From contig NZ_AP027291.1 in assembly GCF_030295745.1 (NCBI RefSeq), positions 1 to 64,000 on the forward strand: a DNA stretch of 64,000 bases. Direction: 5' to 3'. Below are positions 1-11,705 of the stretch, one piece after another. Below the pieces are notes generated by a model that saw only the letters and a list, made by a program, of their open reading frames with translations, made no database searches and was not told the DNA's origin. Made by a program: the position numbers and the translations under genes. The stretch comes from Mycolicibacterium sp. TUM20985 (GTDB lineage Bacteria; Actinomycetota; Actinomycetes; Mycobacteriales; Mycobacteriaceae). Position 1 is the stretch's first letter; each line of letters opens with the position of its first letter.

Positions 1-1093
1 GAGCGCCGAGGAGAGTTGGCCGAGGTACTTCTCGAACCGCTCGCAGGCCGCACCAACCGAGGACGTCAGCCTCAACCGTCGGTACACCTTCGACACATTC
101 GTCATCGGCGCATCCAACCGGTTCGCCCATGCCGCCAGCCTCGCCATCGCCGAGGCGCCGGCCCGGGCCTACAACCCACTCTTCATCTGGGGTGAGTCGG
201 GCCTGGGCAAGACCCACCTGCTCCACGCGGCCGGGAACTACGCTCAGCGGCTGTTCCCCGGGATGCGGGTCAAGTACGTCTCGACCGAAGAGTTCACCAA
301 CGACTTCATCAACTCGTTGCGCGACGATCGCAAGGCATCCTTCAAGCGCAGCTATCGGGACATCGACGTACTACTGGTCGATGACATCCAGTTCATCGAG
401 GGCAAGGAAGGCATCCAGGAGGAGTTCTTCCATACCTTCAATACCCTGCACAATGCCAACAAGCAGATCGTCATCTCCTCGGATCGGCCGCCGAAGCAGC
501 TCGCCACCCTCGAGGACCGGCTGCGCACCCGCTTCGAGTGGGGTCTGATCACCGACGTTCAGCCACCGGAACTCGAGACCCGTATCGCCATCCTGCGCAA
601 GAAGGCGCAGATGGATCGGTTGGACGTTCCCGACGACGTGCTGGAACTCATCGCCAGCAGCATCGAACGAAACATCCGCGAACTCGAGGGCGCCCTCATT
701 CGCGTGACCGCTTTCGCCTCGCTCAACAAGGCCGCGATCGACAAATCGCTCGCCGAAATCGTTCTGCGCGATCTCATTTCGGACGCCAGCACCATGCAGA
801 TCAGCATCGCGACGATCATGGCCGCCACGGCCGAGTACTTCGAGACCACGATCGACGAACTCCGCGGCCCCGGGAAGACCCGCGCTCTGGCCCAGTCACG
901 CCAGATCGCGATGTACCTGTGCCGGGAACTAACCGATCTCTCGCTACCCAAGATCGGGCATTCGTTCGGCCGCGATCACACCACCGTCATGTACGCCGAA
1001 CGGAAGATCCGTGGCGAGATGGCCCAGCGCCGCGAGGTCTTCGATCACGTCAAGGAACTCACTACGCGGATCCGTCAGCGCTCGAAGCGCTGA
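1..1093 (+). CDS. dnaA: Chromosomal replication initiator DnaA (5' end outside window)
   Basis: DnaA binds DnaA boxes at oriC and opens the duplex in its ATP form. The open frame starts at base 2 and gives 363 residues, so the N-terminal DnaB-interaction domain and most of the linker lie outside the window. The AAA+ domain is complete: Walker A GESGLGKT at 191-214, Walker B LLVDDIQF near 370-393, and a sensor-2 region rich in Arg. The C-terminal DNA-binding domain IV carries the signature [14 protein letters not shown] near 970-1011, which reads the DnaA box. It ends in TGA at 1091-1093, followed by a short hairpin and then the origin region leading to dnaN. Position and motifs leave no real alternative. 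Confidence 0.98.
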   Translation, partial: SAEESWPRYFSNRSQAAPTEDVSLNRRYTFDTFVIGASNRFAHAASLAIAEAPARAYNPLFIWGESGLGKTHLLHAAGNYAQRLFPGMRVKYVSTEEFTNDFINSLRDDRKASFKRSYRDIDVLLVDDIQFIEGKEGIQEEFFHTFNTLHNANKQIVISSDRPPKQLATLEDRLRTRFEWGLITDVQPPELETRIAILRKKAQMDRLDVPDDVLELIASSIERNIRELEGALIRVTAFASLNKAAIDKSLAEIVLRDLISDASTMQISIATIMAATAEYFETTIDELRGPGKTRALAQSRQIAMYLCRELTDLSLPKIGHSFGRDHTTVMYAERKIRGEMAQRREVFDHVKELTTRIRQRSKR

Positions 1094-1638
1094 GAGACGT
1101 TCACACGACACCGATCCGGCTCATGCCGGGCGTCTTTTCATGCCCGTGATCCGAAAATCTTCTGACCCTGCCGCACCACTAGTCACACCCATGACTCGTG
1201 GACTACTCGTGCATGAACCGCGAACTCTCGGCCCCCGATGGCCGCGCCCGTACACACTGCGCCCAGCCGTCCACGAGCCACGAAGTTGAACCCTCGCGTT
1301 GTGCACGAGTAACTCACGAGCTCGCACCCGTCCGACCAGCGCAGGTGTTACGTGATCCACAGCTTCCACAGCACCTATTACTGTTACTCATCTATTCATT
1401 CAGGATCTCTACTAAAAGAAGGGTCTGGGGAACGTGCCCTGTGGGACGTCCCGACCCGAGCCCTCACGGGACGATCGCCACTCGGATCGATTAGCTTTCA
1501 AGTTGAGGCGGAAGCCTCTACGGTGGGTCTTCGACAGCCAGGAACGGTCGTCGAACCGCAGCGTGGTGACACGTCCGCAAGGCACCCGTAGATCCGCTGC
1601 TAGTGCTCATTGCTGGGGTTTGATCGAAGGGGACGCTT
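1094..1638. other. oriC: Replication origin region (oriC), dnaA-dnaN intergenic
   Basis: This 545-bp non-coding gap between dnaA and dnaN is where mycobacterial oriC lies. Near-consensus DnaA boxes are visible: TTGTGCACG at 1299-1307 (one mismatch to TTGTGCACA), TGATCCACA at 1353-1361 (one mismatch to TTATCCACA), and a weaker reverse site CGTGGACTA at 1197-1205. An unusually AT-rich tract runs from about 1371 to 1420 (CACCTATTACTGTTACTCAT and onward). It is the best candidate for the unwinding element because it directly follows two of the boxes. No perfect box is present, as is common in mycobacterial origins. The dnaN promoter must lie in the 3' part of this gap. Confidence 0.85.
1116..1139 (+). 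terminator. Putative intrinsic terminator of dnaA
   Basis: Stem CCGGC (1116-1120), loop TCAT, stem GCCGG (1125-1129), followed by GCGTCTTTT. It lies 23 bp after the dnaA stop codon. The stem is only 5 bp, so this is a modest candidate. Confidence 0.45.
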
Positions 1639-2841
1639 GTGGACGTAGCGACGACGACGCTCGGTACCGACCTGAAGTTTCGACTGGTGCGCGAAGACTT
1701 CGCCGACGCCGTGGCATGGGTCGCGCGGATCCTGCCGACCAGGCCGACCGTGCCCGTGCTGTCCGGTGTTCTCCTGACCGGCTCGGAGGACGGGCTGACG
1801 ATCTCCGGCTACGACTACGAGGTTTCGGCCGAGGTCCGAGTCGCGGCTGAAATCGCCTCGCCGGGAAGCGTTCTCGTTTCTGGTCGACTCCTGTCCGACA
1901 TCACCAAGTCCCTGCCCGCCAAACCCGTGGACGTCAGCGTCGACGGCACCCGGGTATCGCTGAGCTGCGGCAGTGCCCGGTTCTCGCTTCCGACGATGGC
2001 CGTCGAGGACTACCCGACGCTGCCGACCCTGCCCGATGAGACCGGGGTCGTGGCCTCCGAGCTGTTCGCCCAGGCGATCGGTCAGGTCGCCGTCGCCGCC
2101 GGGCGCGATGACACCCTCCCGATGCTGACCGGCATCCGCGTCGAGATATCCGGCGAGAAGGTCGTGCTGGCGGCCACCGACAGGTTCCGTCTCGCCGTGC
2201 GCGAACTGACGTGGTCGACGGACTCCGCGGACATCGAGGCAGCCATCCTCGTTCCGGCGAAGACCCTCGCCGAGGCCGCGAGAGCCGGCAGCGACGGCGC
2301 CGACGTCCACCTGTCACTCGGTGCTGGCGCTGCGGTTGGTAAGGAAGGCCTGCTGGGCATTCGAAGCAACGGCAAGCGGACCACCAGCAGGTTGTTGGAT
2401 GCCGAGTTCCCCAAGTTCCGTCAGCTGCTGCCCGCCGAGCACACTGCTGTCGCGACTGTCGGCGTCGCGGAGTTGACCGAGGCCATCAAGCGCGTGGCCC
2501 TGGTCGCTGACCGGGGTGCGCAGGTGCGCATGGAATTCACCGAGGACTCCCTGCGGCTGTCGGCGGGTGGTGAGGACGCCGTCGGTCGAGCCGAAGAAGA
2601 CCTGCCGGTGCAGTTCTCCGGTGACCCCTTGACCATCGCATTCAATCCGACGTACCTCACCGACGGATTGGGTTCGTTGCATTCACCGAAGGTGACGTTC
2701 GGCTTCACGACATCCAGTCGTCCCGCAGTGTTGCGGCCGGCGGGTGATGATGATGATGCGTACGTCGGTTCCAGTGGTCCCTTCCCGGCCGCCCAGACCG
2801 ATTACGTCTATTTGTTGATGCCGGTGCGGCTCCCGGGCTGA
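1639..2841 (+). CDS. dnaN: DNA polymerase III beta sliding clamp
   Basis: DnaN is the ring-shaped processivity clamp that tethers DNA polymerase III and repair polymerases to DNA. The product is 400 residues, the usual length for mycobacterial DnaN, and reads in three successive clamp domains. Recognisable stretches are the N-terminal [15 protein letters not shown] and the C-terminal [12 protein letters not shown] tail, which builds the hydrophobic pocket for clamp-binding partners. The GTG start is chosen because an AAGGGGA ribosome-binding site (about 1627-1633) sits at proper spacing. It lies between the origin and gnd, as in M. smegmatis-type genomes. Confidence 0.98.
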   Translation: MDVATTTLGTDLKFRLVREDFADAVAWVARILPTRPTVPVLSGVLLTGSEDGLTISGYDYEVSAEVRVAAEIASPGSVLVSGRLLSDITKSLPAKPVDVSVDGTRVSLSCGSARFSLPTMAVEDYPTLPTLPDETGVVASELFAQAIGQVAVAAGRDDTLPMLTGIRVEISGEKVVLAATDRFRLAVRELTWSTDSADIEAAILVPAKTLAEAARAGSDGADVHLSLGAGAAVGKEGLLGIRSNGKRTTSRLLDAEFPKFRQLLPAEHTAVATVGVAELTEAIKRVALVADRGAQVRMEFTEDSLRLSAGGEDAVGRAEEDLPVQFSGDPLTIAFNPTYLTDGLGSLHSPKVTFGFTTSSRPAVLRPAGDDDDAYVGSSGPFPAAQTDYVYLLMPVRLPG

Positions 2842-2870
2842 CCGGCCTTATCGCCACGAAAGAGGCGCAC

Positions 2871-3764
2871 ATGCAACTCGGACTGGTCGGCCTCGGCAAA
2901 ATGGGCTTCAACATGCGTGAACGCCTTCGCACGGGTGGCCACGAAGTCATCGGATACGACCCTCGACCCGAGGTGACCGACGTGCCCGACCTGGCCGGTC
3001 TGGCCGCGGCCCTCTCCGAGCCTCGCGTGGTTTGGGTGATGGTGCCCTCCGGCGAGGTCACCGACACGACCATCGTCGGACTTTCGACGGTTCTGAGTCC
3101 CGGGGATTTGGTCATCGACGGTGGCAACTCCCGCTTCACGGAGGATGGCCCGCACGCGGAGATGTTGGCGGAGAAGGGAATCGGATTCATCGACGCCGGC
3201 GTCTCCGGCGGCATCTGGGGTCTCACCGAGGGTTACGGGCTGATGGTCGGGGGCAGTGATGACGATGTGGCCAAGGTGATGCCGATCTTCGATACGCTTC
3301 GCCCGCCGGGGCCCCAGGAGGACGGGTTCGTCCATGCCGGTCCGGTCGGCGCGGGCCACTTCGCGAAGATGGTTCACAACGGGGTGGAGTACGCCATGAT
3401 GACCGCCTACGGCGAGGGCTATGAGATGTTGGCCGGGGAGGATCTGATAAAGAGCCCGCAGGCTGTCTATCAAGCGTGGACCAACGGCACCGTCGTCCGG
3501 TCGTGGTTGCAGACGCTGTTGGCCAAGGCGCTCAAGGAAGATCCTCACCTGGCCGAGATCCGGGGTTACACCGACGACTCGGGTGAAGGTCGCTGGACGG
3601 TCGAGGAGGCCATCCGGCTTCGCGTGCCCGTTCCCGCCATCGCAGCGTCGCTGTTCGCGAGATTCCTTTCCCGCCAGGATGATTCACCGACGATGAAAGC
3701 AGTGGCCGCGCTGCGTAGCCAGTTCGGTGGACACGCGGTTCAGAGGATCAGTGAATCCGGCTAG
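2871..3764 (+). CDS. gnd: 6-phosphogluconate dehydrogenase, decarboxylating (short GndA/YqeC type)
   Basis: It oxidatively decarboxylates 6-phosphogluconate to ribulose 5-phosphate in the pentose phosphate pathway. The 297-residue product has the N-terminal Rossmann motif GLVGLGKMGFNM, the substrate-site signature DGGNSRFTEDG and the GVSGGIWGL loop, and the GHFAKMVHNGVEYAMM helix with the catalytic Lys. The length matches the short, mainly NAD-dependent class rather than the 470-residue class. An AAAGAGG ribosome-binding site precedes the ATG. Its TAG stop directly abuts the recF GTG start (3765), suggesting coupled translation. The tuberculosis group lacks this gene at this position, so it is a useful marker of lineage. 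Confidence 0.93.
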   Translation: MQLGLVGLGKMGFNMRERLRTGGHEVIGYDPRPEVTDVPDLAGLAAALSEPRVVWVMVPSGEVTDTTIVGLSTVLSPGDLVIDGGNSRFTEDGPHAEMLAEKGIGFIDAGVSGGIWGLTEGYGLMVGGSDDDVAKVMPIFDTLRPPGPQEDGFVHAGPVGAGHFAKMVHNGVEYAMMTAYGEGYEMLAGEDLIKSPQAVYQAWTNGTVVRSWLQTLLAKALKEDPHLAEIRGYTDDSGEGRWTVEEAIRLRVPVPAIAASLFARFLSRQDDSPTMKAVAALRSQFGGHAVQRISESG

Positions 3765-4925
3765 GTGTATATAAGGCAACTCGGTCTCACGGATTTCCGC
3801 TCCTGGTCACGTCTGGACCTGGAGCTGGAGCCCGGACGCACGGTCTTCGTCGGTCCCAATGGCTTCGGTAAGACGAATATCGTTGAAGCGCTGTGGTATT
3901 CGTCGACTCTCGGTTCTCATCGGGTGGGTACGGACGCGCCACTGATACGGGTCGGGGCCGAACGTGCCATCGTGTCGACGATCGTCGTGAACGAGGGACG
4001 GGAGTTGGCGGTCGATCTGGAGATCACCGCGGGCCGGGCCAACAAGGCGAGGTTGAACCGGTCTCCGGTGCGCAGTGCTCGCGAGATCCTCGGTGCGCTG
4101 CGCACGGTGTTGTTCGCCCCCGAGGATCTCGCGTTGGTGAGGGGTGAGCCGGGCGAGCGCCGTCGCTATCTCGACGAACTCGCCACTACCCGGCGGCCGG
4201 CGGTGGCTGGTCTGCGGGCCGACTACGACAAGGTGCTGCGTCAGCGAGCGGCTCTTCTGAAGACCGCTGCGGGAGCCCGTTTTCGGGGTGATTCGGGGGC
4301 GCTGGAGACACTCGACGTTTGGGATGGCCACCTGGCGAGTCATGGTGCCGAACTGATCGCCGCGAGGATCAGCCTGCTGAACCTATTGGCGCCCGAGATC
4401 GAAAAGGCATACCAGTTGTTGGCACCCTCCTCACGACCGGCCGCGGTCCGATACCGCAGCACGGTCGAGGCCGTCGAAGCCGAAGCTGCCAGTGGGGTTC
4501 CGGACGTGGAGGTATTCGAGGTCGGCATTCTCGACGAACTGGCGCGGAAGCGGTCGGCCGAACTGGAACGTGGGGTGTGTCTCGTCGGTCCCCATCGCGA
4601 CGACGTCGAACTGCGGCTCGGGGATCAACCGGCGAAGGGATTCGCCAGCCACGGCGAGTCGTGGTCCATGGCGCTGTCGTTGAGACTTGCTGCCTACGAA
4701 CTACTTCGGGCTGAAGGAAGTGACCCGGTGCTGCTTCTCGACGACGTGTTCGCCGAACTCGACAACGCGCGGCGACGGGCGTTGGTCGAAGTGGCGGCGT
4801 CTGCCGAACAAGTTCTGGTGACCGCGGCGGTGCCGGAGGACATCCCTTCGGACTGGGATGCGCGCAGAATGGTCATCGGCATGCGCGACGATGACTCGGG
4901 CCGGCTGTCGGAGGTGATCGGGTGA
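3765..4925 (+). CDS. recF: DNA replication and repair protein RecF
   Basis: RecF is an SMC-like ATPase that helps load RecA at single-strand gaps. The 386-residue product carries Walker [11 protein letters not shown] near residues 30-39, an ABC-type signature region in [10 protein letters not shown], and Walker [17 protein letters not shown] near the C terminus. GTG is used as start, immediately after the gnd stop codon with no gap. The 3' end overlaps the next gene by 4 bp (GTGA), so gnd-recF-DUF721 look like one transcription unit. The length is normal for the family. Confidence 0.97.
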   Translation: MYIRQLGLTDFRSWSRLDLELEPGRTVFVGPNGFGKTNIVEALWYSSTLGSHRVGTDAPLIRVGAERAIVSTIVVNEGRELAVDLEITAGRANKARLNRSPVRSAREILGALRTVLFAPEDLALVRGEPGERRRYLDELATTRRPAVAGLRADYDKVLRQRAALLKTAAGARFRGDSGALETLDVWDGHLASHGAELIAARISLLNLLAPEIEKAYQLLAPSSRPAAVRYRSTVEAVEAEAASGVPDVEVFEVGILDELARKRSAELERGVCLVGPHRDDVELRLGDQPAKGFASHGESWSMALSLRLAAYELLRAEGSDPVLLLDDVFAELDNARRRALVEVAASAEQVLVTAAVPEDIPSDWDARRMVIGMRDDDSGRLSEVIG

Positions 4926-5485
4926 CGGACACCCCCGAGGAAGAGTCGACGGAACCACCGGCGCACCTCTCCCATCTAAAGGGTATGGACCTGGTCAGGC
5001 GAACGCTCGAGGAAGCCCGGGGGGCGGCCCGAAGTCAAGGCAAGGACGTTGGGCGCGGCCGGACCTCGTCGACGAAGAACGTTCCGGCCCGGGGGGCGCG
5101 CAGAAGGTGGTCCGGACCTGGACCCGACTCGCGTGATCCCGAGCCGTTGGGAAGGGCCACCTCGGAGCTGGCCAAGAGCCGCGGATGGTCGGGGCGCGTC
5201 GCGGAGGGAGCGGTGTTCGGGCAGTGGGCGACGGTCGTCGGCGACCAGATCGCCGAGCATGCCGACCCGGTGTCGCTGCGGGACGGGGTCCTCAGCGTGC
5301 AGGCCGAGTCGACGGCGTGGGCGACGCAGTTGCGCCTGGTTCAGGCCCAACTGCTGGCCAAGATAGCGGCGGCCGTCGGCGACGGTGTCGTCACCAGCCT
5401 GAGGATCGTCGGCCCGGCTGCACCGACGTGGCGCAAGGGGAGATACAACGTGCCGGGGAGAGGTCCGCGGGACACCTACGGTTGA
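4922..5485 (+). CDS. DUF721/DciA-type protein (Rv0004 family)
   Basis: 187 residues, starting at a GTG that overlaps the recF stop by 4 bp. The N-terminal half is basic and low in complexity. The C-terminal half is the DUF721 fold, with the conserved run [21 protein letters not shown] and [19 protein letters not shown]721 proteins related to DciA assist loading of the replicative helicase in bacteria that lack DnaC, and the mycobacterial member has been linked to DnaB and replication. The position between recF and gyrB is conserved in mycobacteria. The helicase-loading role here is inferred from the family. Confidence 0.9.
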   Translation: MTDTPEEESTEPPAHLSHLKGMDLVRRTLEEARGAARSQGKDVGRGRTSSTKNVPARGARRRWSGPGPDSRDPEPLGRATSELAKSRGWSGRVAEGAVFGQWATVVGDQIAEHADPVSLRDGVLSVQAESTAWATQLRLVQAQLLAKIAAAVGDGVVTSLRIVGPAAPTWRKGRYNVPGRGPRDTYG

Positions 5486-5588
5486 CAGCCGCGGCGCTGG
5501 TTCTCAGAGCGCCGAGAAGCCTTGGAGTCGGCTGAACGGTCGTCGGGACGCATCGGTAAGCGAGATATTCCGCGCACGGCTCATTTAG

Positions 5589-7748
<2,160 letters not shown>

Positions 7749-7800
7749 GCCGTTTGACTCTCTAACAATTCCCAGCTGCTCATAGACGAGCGAGGAGCAC

Positions 7801-10323
7801 ATGACAGACACCACCCTGCCCCCCGGCGGAGACGACGGCGCGATCACCGACCGCATCGAACCGGTCGACATCCAGCAGGAGATGCAGCGCAGCTACATCG
7901 ATTACGCGATGAGCGTCATCGTCGGCCGTGCGCTCCCCGAGGTCCGTGACGGCCTCAAGCCGGTGCACCGACGCGTGCTGTACGCCATGTACGACTCGGG
8001 CTTCCGGCCCGACCGCGGACACGCGAAATCCGCACGCTCCGTTGCCGAGACGATGGGCAACTACCATCCGCACGGCGACTCGTCGATCTACGACACTCTG
8101 GTCCGGATGGCCCAGCCGTGGTCGCTGCGCTACCCCCTCGTCGACGGGCAGGGCAACTTCGGCTCGCCCGGCAACGATCCACCGGCCGCGATGCGCTACA
8201 CCGAGGCGCGCCTCACCCCGCTGGCCATGGAGATGCTGCGCGAAATCGACGAGGAGACAGTCGATTTCATCCCCAACTACGACGGCCGCGTCCAAGAGCC
8301 CACCGTCCTGCCCAGCCGGTTCCCGAACCTGCTGGCCAACGGTTCGGGCGGTATCGCCGTCGGCATGGCCACCAACATGCCGCCGCACAACCTGCGCGAA
8401 CTGTCCGAAGCGGTGTTCTGGTGCCTCGACAACTTCGAGGCCGACGAAGAGGCCACGTTGGCCGCGGTCACGGAGCGGGTCAAGGGTCCAGACTTCCCGA
8501 CCTACGGGCTCATCGTCGGCTCGCAGGGCATCCACGACGCGTACACCACCGGCCGCGGTTCCATCCGCATGCGTGGCGTCGTCGAGGTCGAGGAGGACTC
8601 CAAGGGGCGGACCCTGCTGGTCATCACCGAACTCCCCTATCAGGTGAACCACGACAACTTCATCACCTCGATCGCCGACCAGGTCCGCGACGGAAAGCTC
8701 GCCGGCATCTCCAACATCGAGGACCAGAGCAGCGATCGCGTCGGGTTGCGCATCGTCGTCGAGGTCAAGCGCGATGCCGTGGCGAAGGTCGTGCTGAACA
8801 ACCTCTACAAGCACACCCAACTGCAGACCAGCTTCGGCGCCAACATGCTGTCGATCGTCGACGGCGTCCCGCGCACCCTGCGGATCGACCAGCTGATCCG
8901 CCTGTACGTCGTCCACCAGTTGGACGTCATCGTCCGCCGGACCACCTACCGATTGCGCAAGGCCAACGAGCGCGCACACATCTTGCGCGGCCTGGTCAAG
9001 GCGCTCGATGCCCTCGACGAGGTCATCGCCTTGATCCGGGCGTCGCAGACCGTCGACGTCGCGCGGTCGGGCCTGATCGAGCTCCTCGACATCGACGACA
9101 TCCAGGCGCAGGCCATCCTCGACATGCAGTTGCGGCGCCTGGCTGCCCTGGAGCGCCAGCGCATCGTGGACGATCTCGCGAAGATCGAGGCCGAGATCGC
9201 CGACCTCGAGGACATCCTCGCCAAGCCCGAGCGGCAACGCGCGATCGTGCACGACGAGTTGGCGGAGCTGACCGAGAAGTACGGCGACGACCGACGCACC
9301 CGCATCATCCCGGCCGACGGCGACGTGGCGGACGAAGACCTCATCGCCCGCGAAGAGGTCGTGGTGACGATCACCGAGACCGGATACGCCAAGCGCACGA
9401 AGTCCGATCTGTACCGCAGCCAGAAGCGCGGCGGCAAGGGTGTGCAGGGTGCGGGTCTCAAGCAGGACGACATCGTCCGGCACTTCTTCGTCAGCTCGAC
9501 CCACGACTGGATCCTGTTCTTCACCACTCAGGGTCGGGTCTACCGGGCGAAGGCCTACGAGCTGCCGGAGGCATCGCGGACCGCGCGGGGACAGCATGTC
9601 GCCAACCTGCTCGCGTTCCAGCCCGAGGAGCGGATCGCGCAGGTCATCCAGATCAAGAGCTACGAGGATGCGCCGTACCTCGTCCTGGCTACCAAGAACG
9701 GTCTGGTCAAGAAGTCGAAGCTCACCGACTTCGACTCCAACCGATCGGGCGGCATCGTCGCGGTGAACCTGCGTGACGGTGACGAACTCGTCGGTGCGGT
9801 GCTCTGCTCGGCCGAGGAGGACCTGCTCCTGGTGTCGGCGAAGGGCCAGTCGATCCGGTTCTCCGCCACCGACGAGGCGCTGCGGCCCATGGGTCGCGCC
9901 ACCTCCGGTGTGCAGGGCATGCGGTTCAACGAAGACGACCAGCTGCTCTCGCTAAACGTCGTCCGCGAGGGCACGTATCTGCTGGTGGCGACGTCCGGCG
10001 GGTACTCGAAGCGCACGGCCATCGAGGAGTACACCCCGCAGGGCCGCGGCGGCAAGGGCATCCTGACGATTCAGTACGACCGCCGACGTGGCACCCTGGT
10101 CGGAGCCCTGATCGTCGACGAGGACACTGAGCTCTACGCCATCACCTCGGGTGGGGGTGTCATTCGGACCGTGTCACGTCAGGTGCGCAAGGCCGGGCGG
10201 CAGACCAAGGGCGTGCGCTTGATGAACCTCGGCGAGGGCGACACACTGATTGCCGTCGCTCGCAACGCCGACGAAGATGCCGACGACGGTACCGACCAGG
10301 ATGCCGAGACTGGCCCGAGCTAA
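7801..10323 (+). CDS. gyrA: DNA gyrase subunit A
   Basis: GyrA is the DNA-cleaving and DNA-wrapping subunit of gyrase. The product is 840 residues, normal and without an intein. The breakage-reunion domain contains the quinolone-resistance-determining region [19 protein letters not shown]; the catalytic Tyr lies in [10 protein letters not shown]. The C-terminal pinwheel begins near the GyrA box [11 protein letters not shown] and has the repeated blades expected. Residue 94 is Ser (TCG, 8080-8082), which aligns with Ala90 of M. tuberculosis and Ser83 of E. coli. The ATG follows a GAGGAG-like site. The gene probably shares a transcript with gyrB and the downstream DUF3566 gene. Confidence 0.98.
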   Translation: MTDTTLPPGGDDGAITDRIEPVDIQQEMQRSYIDYAMSVIVGRALPEVRDGLKPVHRRVLYAMYDSGFRPDRGHAKSARSVAETMGNYHPHGDSSIYDTLVRMAQPWSLRYPLVDGQGNFGSPGNDPPAAMRYTEARLTPLAMEMLREIDEETVDFIPNYDGRVQEPTVLPSRFPNLLANGSGGIAVGMATNMPPHNLRELSEAVFWCLDNFEADEEATLAAVTERVKGPDFPTYGLIVGSQGIHDAYTTGRGSIRMRGVVEVEEDSKGRTLLVITELPYQVNHDNFITSIADQVRDGKLAGISNIEDQSSDRVGLRIVVEVKRDAVAKVVLNNLYKHTQLQTSFGANMLSIVDGVPRTLRIDQLIRLYVVHQLDVIVRRTTYRLRKANERAHILRGLVKALDALDEVIALIRASQTVDVARSGLIELLDIDDIQAQAILDMQLRRLAALERQRIVDDLAKIEAEIADLEDILAKPERQRAIVHDELAELTEKYGDDRRTRIIPADGDVADEDLIAREEVVVTITETGYAKRTKSDLYRSQKRGGKGVQGAGLKQDDIVRHFFVSSTHDWILFFTTQGRVYRAKAYELPEASRTARGQHVANLLAFQPEERIAQVIQIKSYEDAPYLVLATKNGLVKKSKLTDFDSNRSGGIVAVNLRDGDELVGAVLCSAEEDLLLVSAKGQSIRFSATDEALRPMGRATSGVQGMRFNEDDQLLSLNVVREGTYLLVATSGGYSKRTAIEEYTPQGRGGKGILTIQYDRRRGTLVGALIVDEDTELYAITSGGGVIRTVSRQVRKAGRQTKGVRLMNLGEGDTLIAVARNADEDADDGTDQDAETGPS

Positions 10324-10333
10324 GGAGCCTTAG

Positions 10334-11203
10334 GTGGGTTCACCCAACGAGCCCGGACCACCGCGCACCAGCGATGGCACGGGTAGCGCCAACGGGTCCA
10401 ACGGCGCCCACGAAAGTGGTCCCGCCAACGGGGCTCCGCCGTCGGGCGACGTGCCGCCGTGGCAGCGGGGGGCCGCGTCGAGGCCCAGGCCGTCCGACGG
10501 TCCTCGCGCCGGCGCCGCCGCCGGGCACTCGCCCGGCCCCGGCCCGGCCGCCAACGCCGATGCCCGGCTCAACCGCTTCATCGCGGGCGGGCCCGCGGCG
10601 GGACCGACGCCGGCCTCCGCCCGCGAGACCACACCCGTCCGCGAGCCGGACTCGGCGCAACAGACCCACAGCGTCGAGCGCCCCGAGGGCGGTCGTTCCG
10701 AAAGCTACGCCAGCGAGCTGCCCGACCTGTCGGGGTCCGCGCCGCGCTCGACCCGCAAGCCAGCGGAGCGGACCGCGGTGGAACCGACGGCCCGCTCGAG
10801 CGCACCCGCCACCCGGGCCCAGGGGGCCGGCCGATCCCAGGGGCCGGTCCGTGCCAGCATGCAGATCCGCCGCTTCGATCCGTGGAGCGTGTTGAAGGTC
10901 TCGATGGTGCTCAGCGTGGCGCTGTTCTTCGTGTGGATGATCGCCGTGGCGTTCCTGTATCTGGTGCTGGGCGGCATGGGGGTGTGGAGCAAGCTGAACA
11001 GCAACGTCGGTGACCTGCTCACCAGCGCGAGCGGCAGTGGCGGCGAATTGGTCTCCAGCGGCACGATCTTCGGCGGTGCCGCGCTGATCGGCTTGGTCAA
11101 CATCGTCCTGCTCACGGCGATGGCGACCTGCGGGGCGTTCATCTACAACCTGACCACCGACCTGGTCGGCGGCATCGAGGTGACCCTCGCCGATCGGGAC
11201 TGA
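10334..11203 (+). CDS. DUF3566 membrane protein downstream of gyrA (Rv0007 family)
   Basis: 289 residues, with a GTG start just after AAGGAG (10322-10327) and only 10 bp after the gyrA stop. Roughly the first 170 residues are Pro/Ala/Gly/Arg-rich and probably disordered in the cytoplasm. Then comes the DUF3566 domain, with two membrane segments (about residues 190-215, [20 protein letters not shown], and about 245-275, [20 protein letters not shown]) and the conserved tail [15 protein letters not shown]. It always follows gyrA in mycobacteria. The function is not established; association with the growth/division machinery is only suggested by position. Confidence 0.88.
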   Translation: MGSPNEPGPPRTSDGTGSANGSNGAHESGPANGAPPSGDVPPWQRGAASRPRPSDGPRAGAAAGHSPGPGPAANADARLNRFIAGGPAAGPTPASARETTPVREPDSAQQTHSVERPEGGRSESYASELPDLSGSAPRSTRKPAERTAVEPTARSSAPATRAQGAGRSQGPVRASMQIRRFDPWSVLKVSMVLSVALFFVWMIAVAFLYLVLGGMGVWSKLNSNVGDLLTSASGSGGELVSSGTIFGGAALIGLVNIVLLTAMATCGAFIYNLTTDLVGGIEVTLADRD

Positions 11204-11213
11204 CCGGCACGGT

Positions 11214-11243
11214 TTGGGACCACGGCGGTCGTTACGGTAATCT
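11214..11243 (+). promoter_or_regulatory. Promoter of tRNA-Ile
   Basis: A -35 hexamer TTGGGA (11214-11219), an 18-bp spacer and a -10 hexamer TAATCT (11238-11243) lie 26 bp before the mature tRNA 5' end, which fits a sigma-A promoter for the tRNA. Confidence 0.6.
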
Positions 11244-11269
11244 CGTGCGTCGGCCCGATGTGTGATTAC

Positions 11270-11343
11270 GGGCCTGTAGCTCAGGTGGTTAGAGCGCTTC
11301 GCTGATAACGAAGAGGTCGGAGGTTCGAGTCCTCCCAGGCCCA
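11270..11343 (+). tRNA. tRNA-Ile (GAT anticodon)
   Basis: 74 nt with a perfect 7-bp acceptor stem GGGCCTG / CAGGCCC and discriminator A. The D-arm is TAGCTCAGGTGGTTAGAGC. The anticodon stem-loop CTTCG-CTGATAA-CGAAG gives GAT, and the T-arm GGAGGTTCGAGTCCTCC is canonical. CCA is not encoded. It stands between gyrA/DUF3566 and tRNA-Ala, as in other mycobacteria. Confidence 0.97.
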
Positions 11344-11371
11344 CGGTATGCCTTACCGAGAAGGGTGCACT

Positions 11372-11476
11372 GTGAGGTTCTCCGTAGTACTCGCGGCGTT
11401 GGTCGCGGGGGTGCTGATCATCAGATCACGCAACCGCGTCGAGGTGTGGCACGTGGCCGCTGATCAGCCGAGCTGA
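11372..11476 (+). CDS. Small DLW-39-type protein between the two tRNAs
   Basis: A 34-residue reading frame starting at GTG with a good GAGAAGGG ribosome-binding site (about 11358-11365) and ending in TGA. The product is a hydrophobic N-terminal helix (FSVVLAALVAGVLII), then a short basic stretch and EVWHVAADQPS. Very small actinobacterial proteins of this build (the DLW-39 family, named for length and a C-terminal acidic-Leu-Trp motif) are found near gyrA and these tRNAs. Here the motif reads EVW rather than DLW. Function is unknown. It would be one membrane-spanning helix. Confidence 0.6.
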   Translation: MRFSVVLAALVAGVLIIRSRNRVEVWHVAADQPS

Positions 11477-11484
11477 TCACCAGA

Positions 11485-11557
11485 GGGGCCTTAGCTCAGT
11501 TGGTAGAGCGCTGCCTTTGCAAGGCAGATGTCAGGAGTTCGAATCTCCTAGGCTCCA
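11485..11557 (+). tRNA. tRNA-Ala (TGC anticodon)
   Basis: 73 nt. The acceptor stem GGGGCCT / AGGCTCC contains the G3:U70 wobble pair that identifies tRNA-Ala, with discriminator A. Anticodon stem-loop CTGCC-TTTGCAA-GGCAG gives TGC. T-arm AGGAGTTCGAATCTCCT. CCA is not encoded. A photoreceptor cassette not seen at this spot in M. tuberculosis begins right after it. Confidence 0.97.
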
Positions 11558-11705
11558 CAATTCCTTCGTCTACGCTCCCAGTTCGGCGCGCGGCCGACGG
11601 CAGCTCAGATGGTTCCGACGTGTGACGAACCAGCGGTCGCGAGCGCTCGGTGTCCGCACTCGCCCCTGGAAATCCGCGAAATCGGGCATCGGGACGTTTG
11701 CCAGG

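Noticed and set aside
7780..9597. A long open frame on the minus strand opposite gyrA
   Set aside because: It is antisense to the conserved gyrA sequence, has low-complexity Asp/Val/His/Arg content and no recognisable domain; typical of GC-rich shadow frames.
7801..10323. Possible gyrA intein
   Set aside because: The product has normal length (840 residues) and the active-site Tyr region is uninterrupted.
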